A stretch of 64,000 nt of DNA. Source: Bowmanella yangjiangensis. GTDB lineage: Bacteria; Pseudomonadota; Gammaproteobacteria; Enterobacterales; Alteromonadaceae. How positions within the stretch are numbered: the first letter of the stretch is position 1; each line of letters begins with the position of its first letter. Of the stretch, positions 25,952 through 35,187 are shown piece by piece. The stretch lies in assembly GCF_017255015.1 (NCBI RefSeq), contig NZ_JAFKCS010000007.1, positions 62,292-126,291 of the forward strand, in the 5' to 3' direction. Position numbers and translations under genes: made by a program. The notes beneath the pieces were generated by a model that made no database searches, had not been told where the DNA came from, and was given only the letters and a program-made list of their open reading frames with translations.

Positions 25952-26806
25952 ATGTTGGACATACGCCCAAAATCCGCTCATTTTGCGACCAGCGGTAAGA
26001 AAAATACGACCACTACCAGACGTTTTACCCAGCACCTTCCGCAAGAATGGTCCTCAGACGCATTTTTACGCCCACCATTCTCTTGGTTAGACGATCTATA
26101 TGCTTTGTGCTGCATCAAAACCTGGCCGGATTTCAATTGGTTAAATGCGGACGCATCCTTGCCTGTGCGCTTTGTGTCGCAGCAGATGCTGGATGAGCAA
26201 ACGCTTTGTTATGAGTCTTTTATCCATACCTATGAGCAGGTGCCTACCCGCCCTCAAAATTGGCACGACCTGTTTAATGCTCTGATCTGGAAGCAATTTC
26301 CGCGCAGTAAAAGCGCACTGAATCGCCTACATATGACGGATATTAATGCGGTTGGTTCCAATCAACGTACACCTAGGCGCAATCGTATTACTCATTTTGA
26401 TGAATGTGGGGTGTTGATGATTTACTCAACCGAAGAGATCCCTAACCTTCTCAAACAGCATGAGTGGCACGCGGCATTTGTTGATCGCCGCAGTGATTGG
26501 GGAACTCGTGTTCAGGCGCTGGTATTTGGCCATGCCAACTATGAAATGTTGCTCAAGCCTTATATTGGATTGACCGGCAAGTGGCTGGGAATCCAGGTGC
26601 CAAAAGACTATTTTTCCTGGGACAACAAGCAGCAGCTCGCTTATGTTGATGAAAAACTGGTTGAGCGTCTGGAACAACAAAACTGCCTAGGTGAACGGGG
26701 AGCGTTGTGGCCTTTGCCTCTGTTAGGCGTGCCTGGCTGGTGGCCGGACAATGAGCACGCCGCGTTCTATGCTAACCAGAATTACTTCATGCCCAAAAGA
26801 AAATGA
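25952..26806 (+). CDS. DUF3025 family protein
   Basis: The 284-residue soluble protein has the conserved block QNWHDLFNALIWKQFPRSKSALN in its first half and GNLLLPxxxP-like WPLPLLGVPGWWPDN at its end, which fit the DUF3025 family found in beta- and gammaproteobacteria. Function is unknown; it has no signal peptide or membrane segment. The N-terminal 25 residues are low in conservation-like features, and another start is possible, but no other nearby ATG is available. No role follows from its neighbours. Confidence 0.8.
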   Translation: MLDIRPKSAHFATSGKKNTTTTRRFTQHLPQEWSSDAFLRPPFSWLDDLYALCCIKTWPDFNWLNADASLPVRFVSQQMLDEQTLCYESFIHTYEQVPTRPQNWHDLFNALIWKQFPRSKSALNRLHMTDINAVGSNQRTPRRNRITHFDECGVLMIYSTEEIPNLLKQHEWHAAFVDRRSDWGTRVQALVFGHANYEMLLKPYIGLTGKWLGIQVPKDYFSWDNKQQLAYVDEKLVERLEQQNCLGERGALWPLPLLGVPGWWPDNEHAAFYANQNYFMPKRK

Positions 26807-26915
26807 AAAAAATCTGTTATTAAATTCTACCTTGCCAGACTATTGGTTCTGTGTAGCTGATTTCTAGTTACATTCAGAATAATAAGCACTGAAGAGGGAA
26901 GGAGCACAGATAAGT

Positions 26916-27695
26916 ATGATTGAAATTAAGGGGCTGGCCAAAAAGTTTGTGGTCGAGAATGTTAAAAAGCTCAGTGATCAGGAAAAGCAAGACCCCAGGC
27001 TGAAGGGACGTTTTTTTCATTCCGTAGAGGATGTGAATTTTAACTGCGATAAAGGCCAGGTATTAGGTTTGCTTGGGCCTAATGGAGCAGGTAAAACCAC
27101 CACCTTACGCATGTTGTCTACCGCTATTAAGCCCACTGCCGGCAGTGTCAGTATAAATGGGGTGGATATTCTGGCTGAACCTTTGATTGCGCGGCGTAAA
27201 ATAGGTTTTCTATCCGGTTCCACCGGCCTTTACGGGCGTTTGACCGGCCGTGAGAATATCGAATATTTCGGTAGATTACATGGTGTCAGTGAGTCAGACC
27301 TTAAGTACCGAATCGATGAGCTGGCCAACCTTCTGGATATGCAGAGTTTTCTGGACAGACGCAGTGAGAGTTTTTCCACTGGCATGAAACAGAAAACCTC
27401 TATTGCCAGGGCGGTGATCCACCAACCTGAGGTGGTAATCCTGGATGAGCCAACCACTGGCCTGGACATTATGGCTACCCAAACCGTGCTGGATTTTATT
27501 CGCCGCCTCAAGGCGCAAGGCACACCGGTTATCTTCTCTACTCACCACCTGGATGAAGTAGATGAACTTTGTGACAAGGTGACGGTGATTGACAAAGGCC
27601 GTACCTGTTTTGATGGTTCTTTGCAGGACTTTAAAGCTTTGTCTGCCGGCTCAATGCACGAGTCGTTCCTGACCACGATAAAAGGAGCAGCATAA
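26916..27695 (+). CDS. natA: ABC transporter ATP-binding protein (NatA-like)
   Basis: The 259-residue ATPase has Walker A GPNGAGKTT (about residues 54-62), a signature FSTGMKQK in the place of LSGGQ, and Walker B VVILDEPTTGLD followed by THHLDEVDELC. The degenerate signature with SFSTGMKQK is typical of the NatA sodium-export group. The start has GGGAAGGAGC upstream. It overlaps the permease gene by one base (TAATG), forming a two-gene transporter. Substrate is inferred from family similarity (Na+ or drug efflux). Confidence 0.87.
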   Translation: MIEIKGLAKKFVVENVKKLSDQEKQDPRLKGRFFHSVEDVNFNCDKGQVLGLLGPNGAGKTTTLRMLSTAIKPTAGSVSINGVDILAEPLIARRKIGFLSGSTGLYGRLTGRENIEYFGRLHGVSESDLKYRIDELANLLDMQSFLDRRSESFSTGMKQKTSIARAVIHQPEVVILDEPTTGLDIMATQTVLDFIRRLKAQGTPVIFSTHHLDEVDELCDKVTVIDKGRTCFDGSLQDFKALSAGSMHESFLTTIKGAA

Positions 27696-28891
27696 TGTGG
27701 TTGGTATTTAAAAAAGAATTACTGGAGCTGTTACGCGACCGTAAAACCTTGTTTTTTATGATTGCCTTACCTTTGTTGTTGTTTCCGCTGATTTTTGGTG
27801 CCTTCGGCTTTTTTGCCAGCAAGGCGGTGAAAGACGCCGAGACCAAAGTGTTGAAGTACGCCATTGTGGGCAGTGAATATGCCCCGGGACTCAGCGCTTC
27901 ACTTGCTGAGGCCAGCGACAAGTTTGAACGGGTTGAGGTGGCGGCGGATGCAGACTTTAAACAGCTGATCCGTGATGAAACCATCGACTTTGCCCTTAAG
28001 GTACCGAGCAACTATGACCAGCCTGTGTTGGAAGGCGGCCAGGCCACTTTGGTGTTGGTGCTGAATGATGCAGGTCTGAATATGGTGCAATCCCGGATTA
28101 AGGAACTGATTGATAGTCAGATTGAGGATAAGCGCCGTCAAGCCTTTGATGCCTTGGCACTAAGTGATTTGCAGCAAGCGGGTTTGCTCAAACCCGTGGT
28201 TATTGAAAAAGAAGATGTGGCTGACAGCCGCGAGAACTGGGGTGAGAAAATCGGTGGTTTCCTGCCTTATATTTTGTTTTTGCTTTGTTTGCAGGGCGCT
28301 ATGTACCCGGCCACCGATATGGGCGCAGGAGAGAAAGAACGGGGCACTCTGGAAACCCTGCTTATCTCGCCCACTGAACGATATAAACTGGTACTGGGTA
28401 AATTCCTGACTATTGCCTTTGCTGGTGTGACTTGTGCCCTGATGACCATATTGAGTATGGCGGTGTGGGGTGTGGTACTTAGTCAGGGTATGGCCATTAA
28501 AGTGGTGGGTGAGTTTATGAGTGCCATCAGCGTGCTGGATTTCATTCTGATGTTCCTGATGCTGGCACCTATTGCTGCTATTTTTGCTGCTTTGTTGCTC
28601 AGCTTGTCTATCTATGCCCGCAGTTTTAAAGAAGCGCAAAGCTATATGGGCAGCCTGATTATGGTGGCTATTTTGCCGATTGTGATGGCCATGATGCCCG
28701 GTGTAGACCTCAAAGGCGGCTGGGCCTGGGTGCCCATAACCAATGTGGCGCTGGCCATCAAAGAGCTGATTAAAGGCACTATGGATTATGTGTCGTTGTT
28801 TGCGATTTTTGGCTCTACTGTTTTGATCGCTGGCGCCCTGATCGCCTTTTGCGTGTACTGGTTTAATCAGGAAAAAGTCCTGTTTAGATAG
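27695..28891 (+). CDS. natB: ABC transporter permease (NatB/ABC-2 type)
   Basis: The 398-residue protein has one N-terminal membrane helix (about 20-45), a periplasmic loop of 130 residues and five to six C-terminal membrane segments, with GAGEKERGTLETLLISP at about residue 210. The last motif is conserved in NatB and related ABC-2 exporters. It works with the ATPase encoded immediately upstream. The pair is followed by a terminator. Confidence 0.88.
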   Translation: MWLVFKKELLELLRDRKTLFFMIALPLLLFPLIFGAFGFFASKAVKDAETKVLKYAIVGSEYAPGLSASLAEASDKFERVEVAADADFKQLIRDETIDFALKVPSNYDQPVLEGGQATLVLVLNDAGLNMVQSRIKELIDSQIEDKRRQAFDALALSDLQQAGLLKPVVIEKEDVADSRENWGEKIGGFLPYILFLLCLQGAMYPATDMGAGEKERGTLETLLISPTERYKLVLGKFLTIAFAGVTCALMTILSMAVWGVVLSQGMAIKVVGEFMSAISVLDFILMFLMLAPIAAIFAALLLSLSIYARSFKEAQSYMGSLIMVAILPIVMAMMPGVDLKGGWAWVPITNVALAIKELIKGTMDYVSLFAIFGSTVLIAGALIAFCVYWFNQEKVLFR

Positions 28892-28910
28892 CTATTGATG
28901 GTATTCAGGT

Positions 28911-28946
28911 AAGCCCCGCAGAGCTTAGTTCGGTGGGGCTTTTTTG
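28911..28946 (+). terminator. terminator of the NatAB-like operon
   Basis: AAGCCCC (28911-28917) pairs with GGGGCTT (28935-28941), with a 17-base loop, and a T-run follows to 28946. Confidence 0.85.
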
Positions 28947-29079
28947 TATGAAATGGGGTTGTCGGCACTGATTGTGTGTTTATGGCACTGCAGCGAAGTA
29001 ATCTGTGCTGAAGGTTTAACTTTAGCAAGGTTCCACTAGGCAACCTCGGTCCAATACGTCATGCTATAGGCCTGTAGTA

Positions 29080-30402
29080 GTGGTTTTTTGTGACGACGTG
29101 ACGCAACACATTCAATCTGTTCTGGCTGGCATACTCGATCAACTGATGGATGCAGTTTGCGTGGTAGACGAGCATGGGCAGTTTCTATTCTTAAGTGCCG
29201 CCTGCGAAGAGATCCTGGGTTATCAGCAGCATGAATTGGTGGGTAAACCCATGATCGAGCTGGTACACCCTGCTGATCGGCAGCGCACTTTGACGGCAGC
29301 CGGTGAGATTATGGCCGGGCAGCCTAAGCGTCATTTTGAAAACCGCTACATACGCAAAGACGGCAAAGTGATCGATATTATGTGGTCGGCCCGCTGGCTG
29401 GAAAAAGAACGGGTACGGGTTGCGGTGGCCCGTGATGTCACCCGCATAAAGCAGGCCGAAAGAGTGAGGGAAGCGGTCTACCGCATTACCGAAACCGCCT
29501 ATGGCGCGCAGGATTTACAATCCATTTATCAGAGCATTCACCAGATGTTATCCGATTTGCTGGATGGCTGCTGTCTAACCTTGTTGCTTAGAGATCCTAT
29601 TACTCTTCAGACTGACAGAGTGTTTCAGGCCGATAATTGTCAGCCGGTTCTGGCTGATACACTTCAGACGACGGCATTGTTTGAGGTTATCTCCGGCGAA
29701 CAGGTTGTGCAGCGCAACTGCCAGCAGCCCGATAATCGCCTATGTTGTGACTGGCTGGGATTACCGCTTCGGACACAAGGACAGGTGATTGGTGCCATGG
29801 CGGTTCAACGTTGTCAGGGGGGGCTGGCTCAAGACGAACAACAGTTACTGCAGTTTGTCTGTACCCAGATAGCTGCCACTATTGCACGCAAGCAGGCAGA
29901 GGAAAAACTCTTGTACCTGGCCTCCCACGATATTCTGACTAACTTGCCAAACCGTATGCTGTTTATGGATAGATTTGATATGGCACTTAAGCTTGGTGCC
30001 AGAAACCAATTGCGTGTGGGTTTGTTATTTGTGGATCTGGATAAGTTTAAGCAGGTAAACGATGCTTATGGCCACGATGTAGGTGACATGCTTTTGGTTG
30101 AAACGTCACGACGGCTGGAATGCGCGGTACGTAATACCGATACGGTGGCGCGTATCGGCGGTGACGAATTCACCTTACTTTTGAGTTTCATTAATGACAG
30201 TCGGGATGCCGAACTAGTGGTGGAGAAAATTCTTGAAGCCATGGAAGCGCCTTTTGTGCTTGCCGATATACAACTGCAAATCACTGCCAGTATTGGTCTG
30301 GCTATCTACCCTGACCATGGGCAAGACAAAGAGACCTTATTACGTGTCGCAGACAGCCTGATGTATCAGGTGAAAAAGAACAGCACGTCGCCACTTTTAT
30401 AA
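29080..30402 (+). CDS. PAS-GAF-GGDEF diguanylate cyclase
   Basis: The 440-residue soluble protein has a PAS domain (residues 10-125; DAVCVVDEHGQFLFLSAACEE), a GAF domain (about 130-270) and an intact GGDEF domain (RIGGDEFTLLL near residue 365) after LTNLPNRMLF. The catalytic motif is perfect, so it should make cyclic di-GMP; the RxxD inhibitory site is not evident. The start is uncertain: no ATG is available, and I keep the GTG at 29080, though a GTG six codons later is possible. It overlaps the convergent ion-channel-like gene by six bases. Confidence 0.88.
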   Translation: MVFCDDVTQHIQSVLAGILDQLMDAVCVVDEHGQFLFLSAACEEILGYQQHELVGKPMIELVHPADRQRTLTAAGEIMAGQPKRHFENRYIRKDGKVIDIMWSARWLEKERVRVAVARDVTRIKQAERVREAVYRITETAYGAQDLQSIYQSIHQMLSDLLDGCCLTLLLRDPITLQTDRVFQADNCQPVLADTLQTTALFEVISGEQVVQRNCQQPDNRLCCDWLGLPLRTQGQVIGAMAVQRCQGGLAQDEQQLLQFVCTQIAATIARKQAEEKLLYLASHDILTNLPNRMLFMDRFDMALKLGARNQLRVGLLFVDLDKFKQVNDAYGHDVGDMLLVETSRRLECAVRNTDTVARIGGDEFTLLLSFINDSRDAELVVEKILEAMEAPFVLADIQLQITASIGLAIYPDHGQDKETLLRVADSLMYQVKKNSTSPLL

Positions 30403-31386
30403 AGCATCTTTCCAGCGTTGTTTGCCCACATGCTGTTTAAGCAGTTGCAAGCATTCATCCACAACATTTAGCATTTCCTGATCCAGGGCTTGTTCTTGCA
30501 GGTTGCTGGCCCCCAGCCCATGTGTCATCAACTGGTCAATTTTAGCCGGCGTGACATCCAACAACAGGTTAGCCAAACTCTGTACCACAATATCGGAGAC
30601 GGCATTTTCCAACATCTTTTCCACACTCCCTCCCAACACTGGTACTAAGCGCAGACGTGCTACTTGTTGATTGTCGCGTACCGCTTTAGTCACACTATCT
30701 TGCACATGCTGGCGTACCACTTCACCGCTTTGTTCATGGTTAAGGGTATGGCCGGAATGCACCAATATGGATGCCAACCACTGGCATAGCACCGGCCTGC
30801 GGGTAGCCAGTACCTTATTAATAATATCGTCCAGTAAAGGCGAGCCCTGGCGCAAGTCATCCTGAGCATCAGACAACACCTTGATAACCACTCGGTCACT
30901 GACTTCTTCCACAAAAACCTGATAATAAAAACGTAAAAAGCGGTAAGGCGCTGTGTCTTTGATATCAATGATTTTGTATTTCTGTAAGCGGTAGAGAATG
31001 GAAAAAATGCGTAAAAAACGCAGAAACCTGGCACCGCCAACCGGGATGCAGCCGACTAAATCGTACCAGTGGATAAAAGGGTAAAAGTACCAGCGCAGGT
31101 AGTCTTTACGCTTGATGGCAACCAACCAGCGCAACATAAACTCACTGAGGAATATGCCCACAAACACCAGATCAATCAAAATAAAATTGGCGTGCAGCGG
31201 TTGGTACCAGTCAAGCAAGGCGGGAGAGAGCTGATTTAACGATTGTCTCACCATATCGGTGGCATAAAGCGAGTCGAACAAAATCAGCGCCAGGTTAAGG
31301 ATAAGCAAACCCAGCATAAAAAAGTCCAGTAAAAGCCAGGTACCTTCATGGCTTTCCCGTAAGCGCTTTAGACTGAAATTAAGCAT
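30397..31386 (-). CDS. ion-channel-like membrane protein (voltage-sensor-type S1-S4)
   Basis: The 329-residue protein has about four membrane segments in its first 150 residues, followed by a basic stretch (GGARFLRFLRIFSILYRLQKYK) that looks like an S4 helix with Arg every third or fourth residue. The C-terminal 180 residues are helical and soluble, without a pore loop or selectivity filter. It resembles proteins annotated as ion transporters in Alteromonadales and Vibrio, but a pore is not visible, so channel activity is doubtful. It shares six bases with the convergent diguanylate cyclase gene, and no terminator fits between them. Confidence 0.7.
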   Translation of the reverse strand: MLNFSLKRLRESHEGTWLLLDFFMLGLLILNLALILFDSLYATDMVRQSLNQLSPALLDWYQPLHANFILIDLVFVGIFLSEFMLRWLVAIKRKDYLRWYFYPFIHWYDLVGCIPVGGARFLRFLRIFSILYRLQKYKIIDIKDTAPYRFLRFYYQVFVEEVSDRVVIKVLSDAQDDLRQGSPLLDDIINKVLATRRPVLCQWLASILVHSGHTLNHEQSGEVVRQHVQDSVTKAVRDNQQVARLRLVPVLGGSVEKMLENAVSDIVVQSLANLLLDVTPAKIDQLMTHGLGASNLQEQALDQEMLNVVDECLQLLKQHVGKQRWKDAL

Positions 31387-31406
31387 AGTGAGGGAGGAGT
31401 TAAATG

Positions 31407-31772
31407 TTAGGTGTGAGGTGAAGAGGCGTTATTTAGTTTACGTATGAGTCCACCCAGCAGCGCAAATATTACCTCCAGGCGATCCATGTGTGGTTTGGTG
31501 TTAGAACAAAAGCCGAGTTTATCTGCAAGCATCAGTTGGGTTTCCAATTCACTCAATGAGCCTCTGGCGATAACCAAAAAATGTTTAAATTCTGAGTTAC
31601 TCTCTCTGGCTGCGCCCTCGGCAATGTTTGATGGCACAGACACGGCAGCTCTGCGCATCTGCGAAATCAAACCAAATTGTTCCGAACGAGGGAAAGTATT
31701 TGTGAGTGCGTAAATCTGTTCAACCAATTCCATGGAGTGCTGCCACACTAGCAAGTCATGATGTTTCCTCAC
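31407..31772 (-). CDS. four-helix-bundle (23S rRNA intervening-sequence type) protein
   Basis: The 121-residue protein matches the S23/IVP four-helix-bundle family: HHDLLVWQHSMELVEQIY, then RRAAVSVPSNIAEGAAR and a late SLSELETQL helix. Such ORFs were first seen in intervening sequences of 23S rRNA genes and are also scattered alone; their role is unknown. The start codon is a GTG, lying inside a GTGAGGTGTGAGG motif, and the stop lies inside the inverse motif CCTCACACCTAAC. The whole gene is thus framed by short inverted repeats and begins eight bases after the mltD stop. Confidence 0.85.
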   Translation of the reverse strand: MRKHHDLLVWQHSMELVEQIYALTNTFPRSEQFGLISQMRRAAVSVPSNIAEGAARESNSEFKHFLVIARGSLSELETQLMLADKLGFCSNTKPHMDRLEVIFALLGGLIRKLNNASSPHT

Positions 31773-31780
31773 ACCTCACT
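31767..31780. repeat. right inverted repeat of the four-helix-bundle element
   Basis: CCTCACACCT (31767-31776) is the exact inverse of AGGTGTGAGG at 31409-31418. The two copies bound the four-helix-bundle gene, and the right one abuts the mltD stop codon. Confidence 0.7.
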
Positions 31781-33438
31781 CAGATCCTAGTCACATCCAC
31801 ATGCACTTTTAGCTTCTGGCCTGGTTGCAGATGCTTCTTGGCATTAAGTTGATTCCAGCGGGTGAGATCGTCAACCCCCACTTTAAACTTACCAGCAATA
31901 CGGGCCAGTGAGTCACCGTTTCTGACCGTGTAAGTGACAGTGCGCATAATGGCATTATCTGACTGGGTGCTGGACACTTTATTTACCCATATCACCAGCT
32001 TTTTACCCGGCATTAAAGGGTCGGTGGGCGCCATACCATTCCACTTGGCCAGATTTCGCACATTAACGTCATACTTGCGGCTCAGATCCCACAGGGTATC
32101 ACCACTTTTAACCTGATGGCTGAGTTGATAGGACGCACGTGGTTTGGATTGTGTTTCTGCCAGGCGCTGTTCGGCTGACAGGCTGTAATAATCCTGGGAT
32201 TTAAGGGCAACCGGGATCAGCAAATGGTCACCAGCGCGGATCATATTGCCTTTCATCTCGTTGACCTGCTGGATCACGTCTACCGAGGTATGGTACTTCT
32301 GCGCCAGCTTGAGCAGGCTGTCACCACTTTTAACCTGATGGCGAACCCAATTGAGGCGCTTGGACTCATCCAGATCATTCAGGGCAATCATAAAGCTGTC
32401 GACTTTTTCCAAGGGCAGCAACAACGTATGTGGCCCTTTGGGGTCGGTGGCCCAGCGATTGTAACCAGGATTGAGGGCATGTAACTCTTTAACACTGAGG
32501 CCTGCCAAATCAGCGGCCAGTGCTAAATCAATCTGAGAGCCCACATCAACAACGCCGGTTACCTGACGATTCTCAATGGGCAGCCATTTGGCATCCCACT
32601 CTTCGGCGTTTTTCAGAATATTGGCCAGTGCCAGTAACTTAGGTACATAGGCGCGGGTTTCGCGAGGCAGATCCAGAGACCAGAAGTCAGTGTTTTTGCC
32701 TTTGCGCTTGTTACTTTTGATGGCCCGGGCCACACGGCCTTCACCACTATTGTAAGCAGCCAAAGCATGTAACCAGTCACCGTCAAACATTTTGTTCAGG
32801 TAGACCAGGTAATCCATCGCCGCCTGGGTGGATGCCAGAACATCACGACGACCGTCATACCACCAACTTTGGTGCAAACCAAAGCGTTTGCCTGTTTCAG
32901 GCACAAACTGCCACATACCGGCGGCGCGGCCATGAGAGTAAGCAAAAGGGTCAAAAGCGCTTTCTACTATGGGGAGGAGGGCCAGTTCCATGGGCAGCTT
33001 GCGCTTTTCCAACTCCTCAACAATCAGGAACAAAAAGGGGGCGGCACGTTTACTGACCCTGTCCATGTATTTGGGATGTTTAAGATACCAGTCCTGCTGT
33101 ACTTTAACCCGTTTGTCATCCGGCACCTGGAAAGCTAACTGGCTGGCAATACGCGACCACAAGTTAGTAATCTGCTGCACTTCTTCTGGGTGATCGATAA
33201 GTTCCGGCACGGTCTCGATAGGGTGATTGATCTCATCAACAGGATGCGTAATGGGGATGGTTCCTTCCTGCGCAATCTGGCAGGTTTCGCTGTCGTGCTC
33301 AACTTCTTCGCAGGCCTGCATAACCTGGGCGGCAATTTCCAGCTCATTGTTCTGTTGCTCGTCAACCTGAGTTAATTCTTCGGTGGTCATACAACCACTC
33401 AGTCCCAACAAAGGAACAATAAAAAGTAATTTTCTCAT
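31780..33438 (-). CDS. mltD: membrane-bound lytic murein transglycosylase D
   Basis: The 552-residue lipoprotein precursor (lipobox LSGC at residues 13-16) has an SLT/goose-lysozyme-like domain at about 130-260, with catalytic Glu in LPIVESAFDPFAYS and GMWQFVPETG. Three LysM repeats follow (about 345-390, 415-460 and 480-530), each beginning with HQVKSGD/TVRNGD. It cleaves peptidoglycan glycan strands in the periplasm from the outer membrane. Three LysM units is one more than in E. coli MltD. The last codon is followed directly by the inserted four-helix-bundle element, so the natural 3' end may have changed. Confidence 0.95.
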   Translation of the reverse strand: MRKLLFIVPLLGLSGCMTTEELTQVDEQQNNELEIAAQVMQACEEVEHDSETCQIAQEGTIPITHPVDEINHPIETVPELIDHPEEVQQITNLWSRIASQLAFQVPDDKRVKVQQDWYLKHPKYMDRVSKRAAPFLFLIVEELEKRKLPMELALLPIVESAFDPFAYSHGRAAGMWQFVPETGKRFGLHQSWWYDGRRDVLASTQAAMDYLVYLNKMFDGDWLHALAAYNSGEGRVARAIKSNKRKGKNTDFWSLDLPRETRAYVPKLLALANILKNAEEWDAKWLPIENRQVTGVVDVGSQIDLALAADLAGLSVKELHALNPGYNRWATDPKGPHTLLLPLEKVDSFMIALNDLDESKRLNWVRHQVKSGDSLLKLAQKYHTSVDVIQQVNEMKGNMIRAGDHLLIPVALKSQDYYSLSAEQRLAETQSKPRASYQLSHQVKSGDTLWDLSRKYDVNVRNLAKWNGMAPTDPLMPGKKLVIWVNKVSSTQSDNAIMRTVTYTVRNGDSLARIAGKFKVGVDDLTRWNQLNAKKHLQPGQKLKVHVDVTRI

Positions 33439-33561
33439 CGGCGTACCTGATTCTCTCGTTGTTCTGACGCAACCAAGTAATTCCTTGGAATCTTATCGGC
33501 CGTCTAGGGTCATTCTGTGAGCTACCGTTTATGGCGGTAGATAATGCTGCCATTGTAAGGC

Positions 33562-34332
33562 TTAAAAATGATCTTTCCAGCCCCGTAGACCGGCAAATAC
33601 GTCCTCTGGGGAGTTGGCTTTTATACCCTGGTATTGTTCAACTTGTGAGCGAACCTGTTCACTGTCACAGCGTAAAAAGGGGTTAATGGCTCTTTCAAGG
33701 CCAATACTGCTGGGCAGCGTAGGCTTATTACTAAGACGCTGGGCATCCACCCAGACGCTGTAGTCCTTAAGGGCTTGATTATCTGGCTCGGCAGCTAGTG
33801 CAAAGCGCAAATTAGCCTGGGTATATTCGTGGGTGCAATAGACCTTAGTATCATCAGGTAGCGTTGCCAATTGGTTCAACGAGGCAAACATTTGCGCAGG
33901 GGTTCCTTCAAATAATCGTCCACAGCCACCACTGAACAGCGTATCCCCACAAAACAAACCAACCTGAGGGTGATAAAAGGCGATATGGTCCACCGTGTGG
34001 CCGGGTAACAACATCACCTCAAAATCCAGCTCAAGGGCCTTGATAGTGCAGGCGTTATCCGGGCTAACATAATGATTAACTAGCGGTACATGTTGCGATT
34101 GCAAGCCATGGATGGTCACATCCGGATAAGCCGTTATCAGGGCTTTTAAGCCGCCGATATGATCAGCATGGTGATGGGTGATCAGAATATCGGTCAGGTG
34201 CAGTTGCTGCTTCTGTAAAAAAGCCAGAGCAGGCGCCGCTTCTCCCGGGTCAACCAGCAAGGCTTGCTGCGCTGAATGCACGCACCATATATAGTTATCG
34301 GTAAAAGCAGGAATGGCAGAAACACTCAGCAT
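33562..34332 (-). CDS. gloB: hydroxyacylglutathione hydrolase (glyoxalase II)
   Basis: The 256-residue enzyme has the metallo-beta-lactamase fold with the di-metal motif THHHADHIGG and later metal ligands in LPGHTVDH, CGDTLFSGGCGR and THEYTQANLRFA. It hydrolyses S-lactoylglutathione to lactate. I start at the ATG at 34332 (MLSVSAIPAFTDNYIW) with GAGAG nine bases upstream; an ATG three codons earlier is possible. It is divergent from the yafS-like methyltransferase gene as in E. coli. Confidence 0.95.
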   Translation of the reverse strand: MLSVSAIPAFTDNYIWCVHSAQQALLVDPGEAAPALAFLQKQQLHLTDILITHHHADHIGGLKALITAYPDVTIHGLQSQHVPLVNHYVSPDNACTIKALELDFEVMLLPGHTVDHIAFYHPQVGLFCGDTLFSGGCGRLFEGTPAQMFASLNQLATLPDDTKVYCTHEYTQANLRFALAAEPDNQALKDYSVWVDAQRLSNKPTLPSSIGLERAINPFLRCDSEQVRSQVEQYQGIKANSPEDVFAGLRGWKDHF

Positions 34333-34438
34333 CAACGACATCTCTCATATAAAAATCACAACGGATAACAGCGTAACAGCTATGCAATAAAACTGGTATG
34401 CTAGGGGCCTAAGACAGCCAAATAGCCTGACGGTTCCT

Positions 34439-35161
34439 ATGAAGCCGGCTCTGATCAGCAAAAAGCCCCGTTATCCTTCCACCTGGCAAGATTTGCCCAG
34501 TGGTTTGCTATTGCAGCAAGTGGTAGCCGAACGTTTGCTGGAGCCCAGCCGACATTGGTTTGGTTACCACTTGCTTAAAGTCGGGCAATTAAGTGCGGCC
34601 ATTGATTTACCTGACTGCCCCATTAAGCATCAAGTTTCAATACATAATGGTCTGGGCAAAGCGCCGGGAATAACCGCGAAAACCCGCCAGTTACCTGTTA
34701 TGGAACGCTGTATTGATGCCTGTATTCTGGCCTTTGAGCTGGATTTTGCCCAGGATCCGCATCAGATCCTGCGTGAGGTTAATAGGGTGATGATGCCGGA
34801 TGGGCATCTGGCCCTGATTGGCTTTAATCCGCTGAGTCTGGCTGGGCTTGCCAAATATATACCGCTGCGTGCCGACAGTCTGCTGCATGATGCCCGTTGC
34901 TTTTCCATGATGCGTATTAAAGACTGGATGAACCTGCTGGGCTTTGAAATTGTAGAGGAGCGCTGCCTGCTGCACACCGAACTGCTGTTTGACCGCCAGG
35001 TCAATCCTGACAATAAGTTTCAGCAGTGGGCCAGTCACTATTGCCGCTGGTTCGGTTCGGTATACATTCTGATTGGTAAAAAGCGAGAGATTCCGCTTTC
35101 TTTGCAAAAGCCCAAGTGGTCACCTAAACCGGCCTTTATTGCCAAGCAGGTCAATATATAA
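34439..35161 (+). CDS. yafS: SAM-dependent methyltransferase-like protein (YafS family)
   Basis: The 240-residue protein fits E. coli YafS, also encoded opposite gloB. The methyltransferase core is reduced: the motif I glycine-rich loop is hard to see (QLSAAIDLPDCP), while the later CILAFELDFAQDPHQILREVNRVMMPDGHLALIGFNP block is well kept (motifs II-III). The catalytic role is unproven. It ends at a strong shared terminator with the convergent metG. Confidence 0.83.
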   Translation: MKPALISKKPRYPSTWQDLPSGLLLQQVVAERLLEPSRHWFGYHLLKVGQLSAAIDLPDCPIKHQVSIHNGLGKAPGITAKTRQLPVMERCIDACILAFELDFAQDPHQILREVNRVMMPDGHLALIGFNPLSLAGLAKYIPLRADSLLHDARCFSMMRIKDWMNLLGFEIVEERCLLHTELLFDRQVNPDNKFQQWASHYCRWFGSVYILIGKKREIPLSLQKPKWSPKPAFIAKQVNI

Positions 35162-35185
35162 AAAAAGCGCCCTAGGGCGCTTTTT
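35161..35185. terminator. bidirectional terminator between yafS and metG
   Basis: Almost perfect palindrome AAAAGCGCCCTAGGGCGCTTTT with A-run before and T-run after. It lies between two convergent stop codons. Confidence 0.95.
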
Positions 35186-35187
35186 AC

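Noticed and set aside
28160-28639. Antisense open frame of 159 codons over natB
   Set aside because: It is a shadow of the permease gene with His/Gln-rich composition and no start signal.
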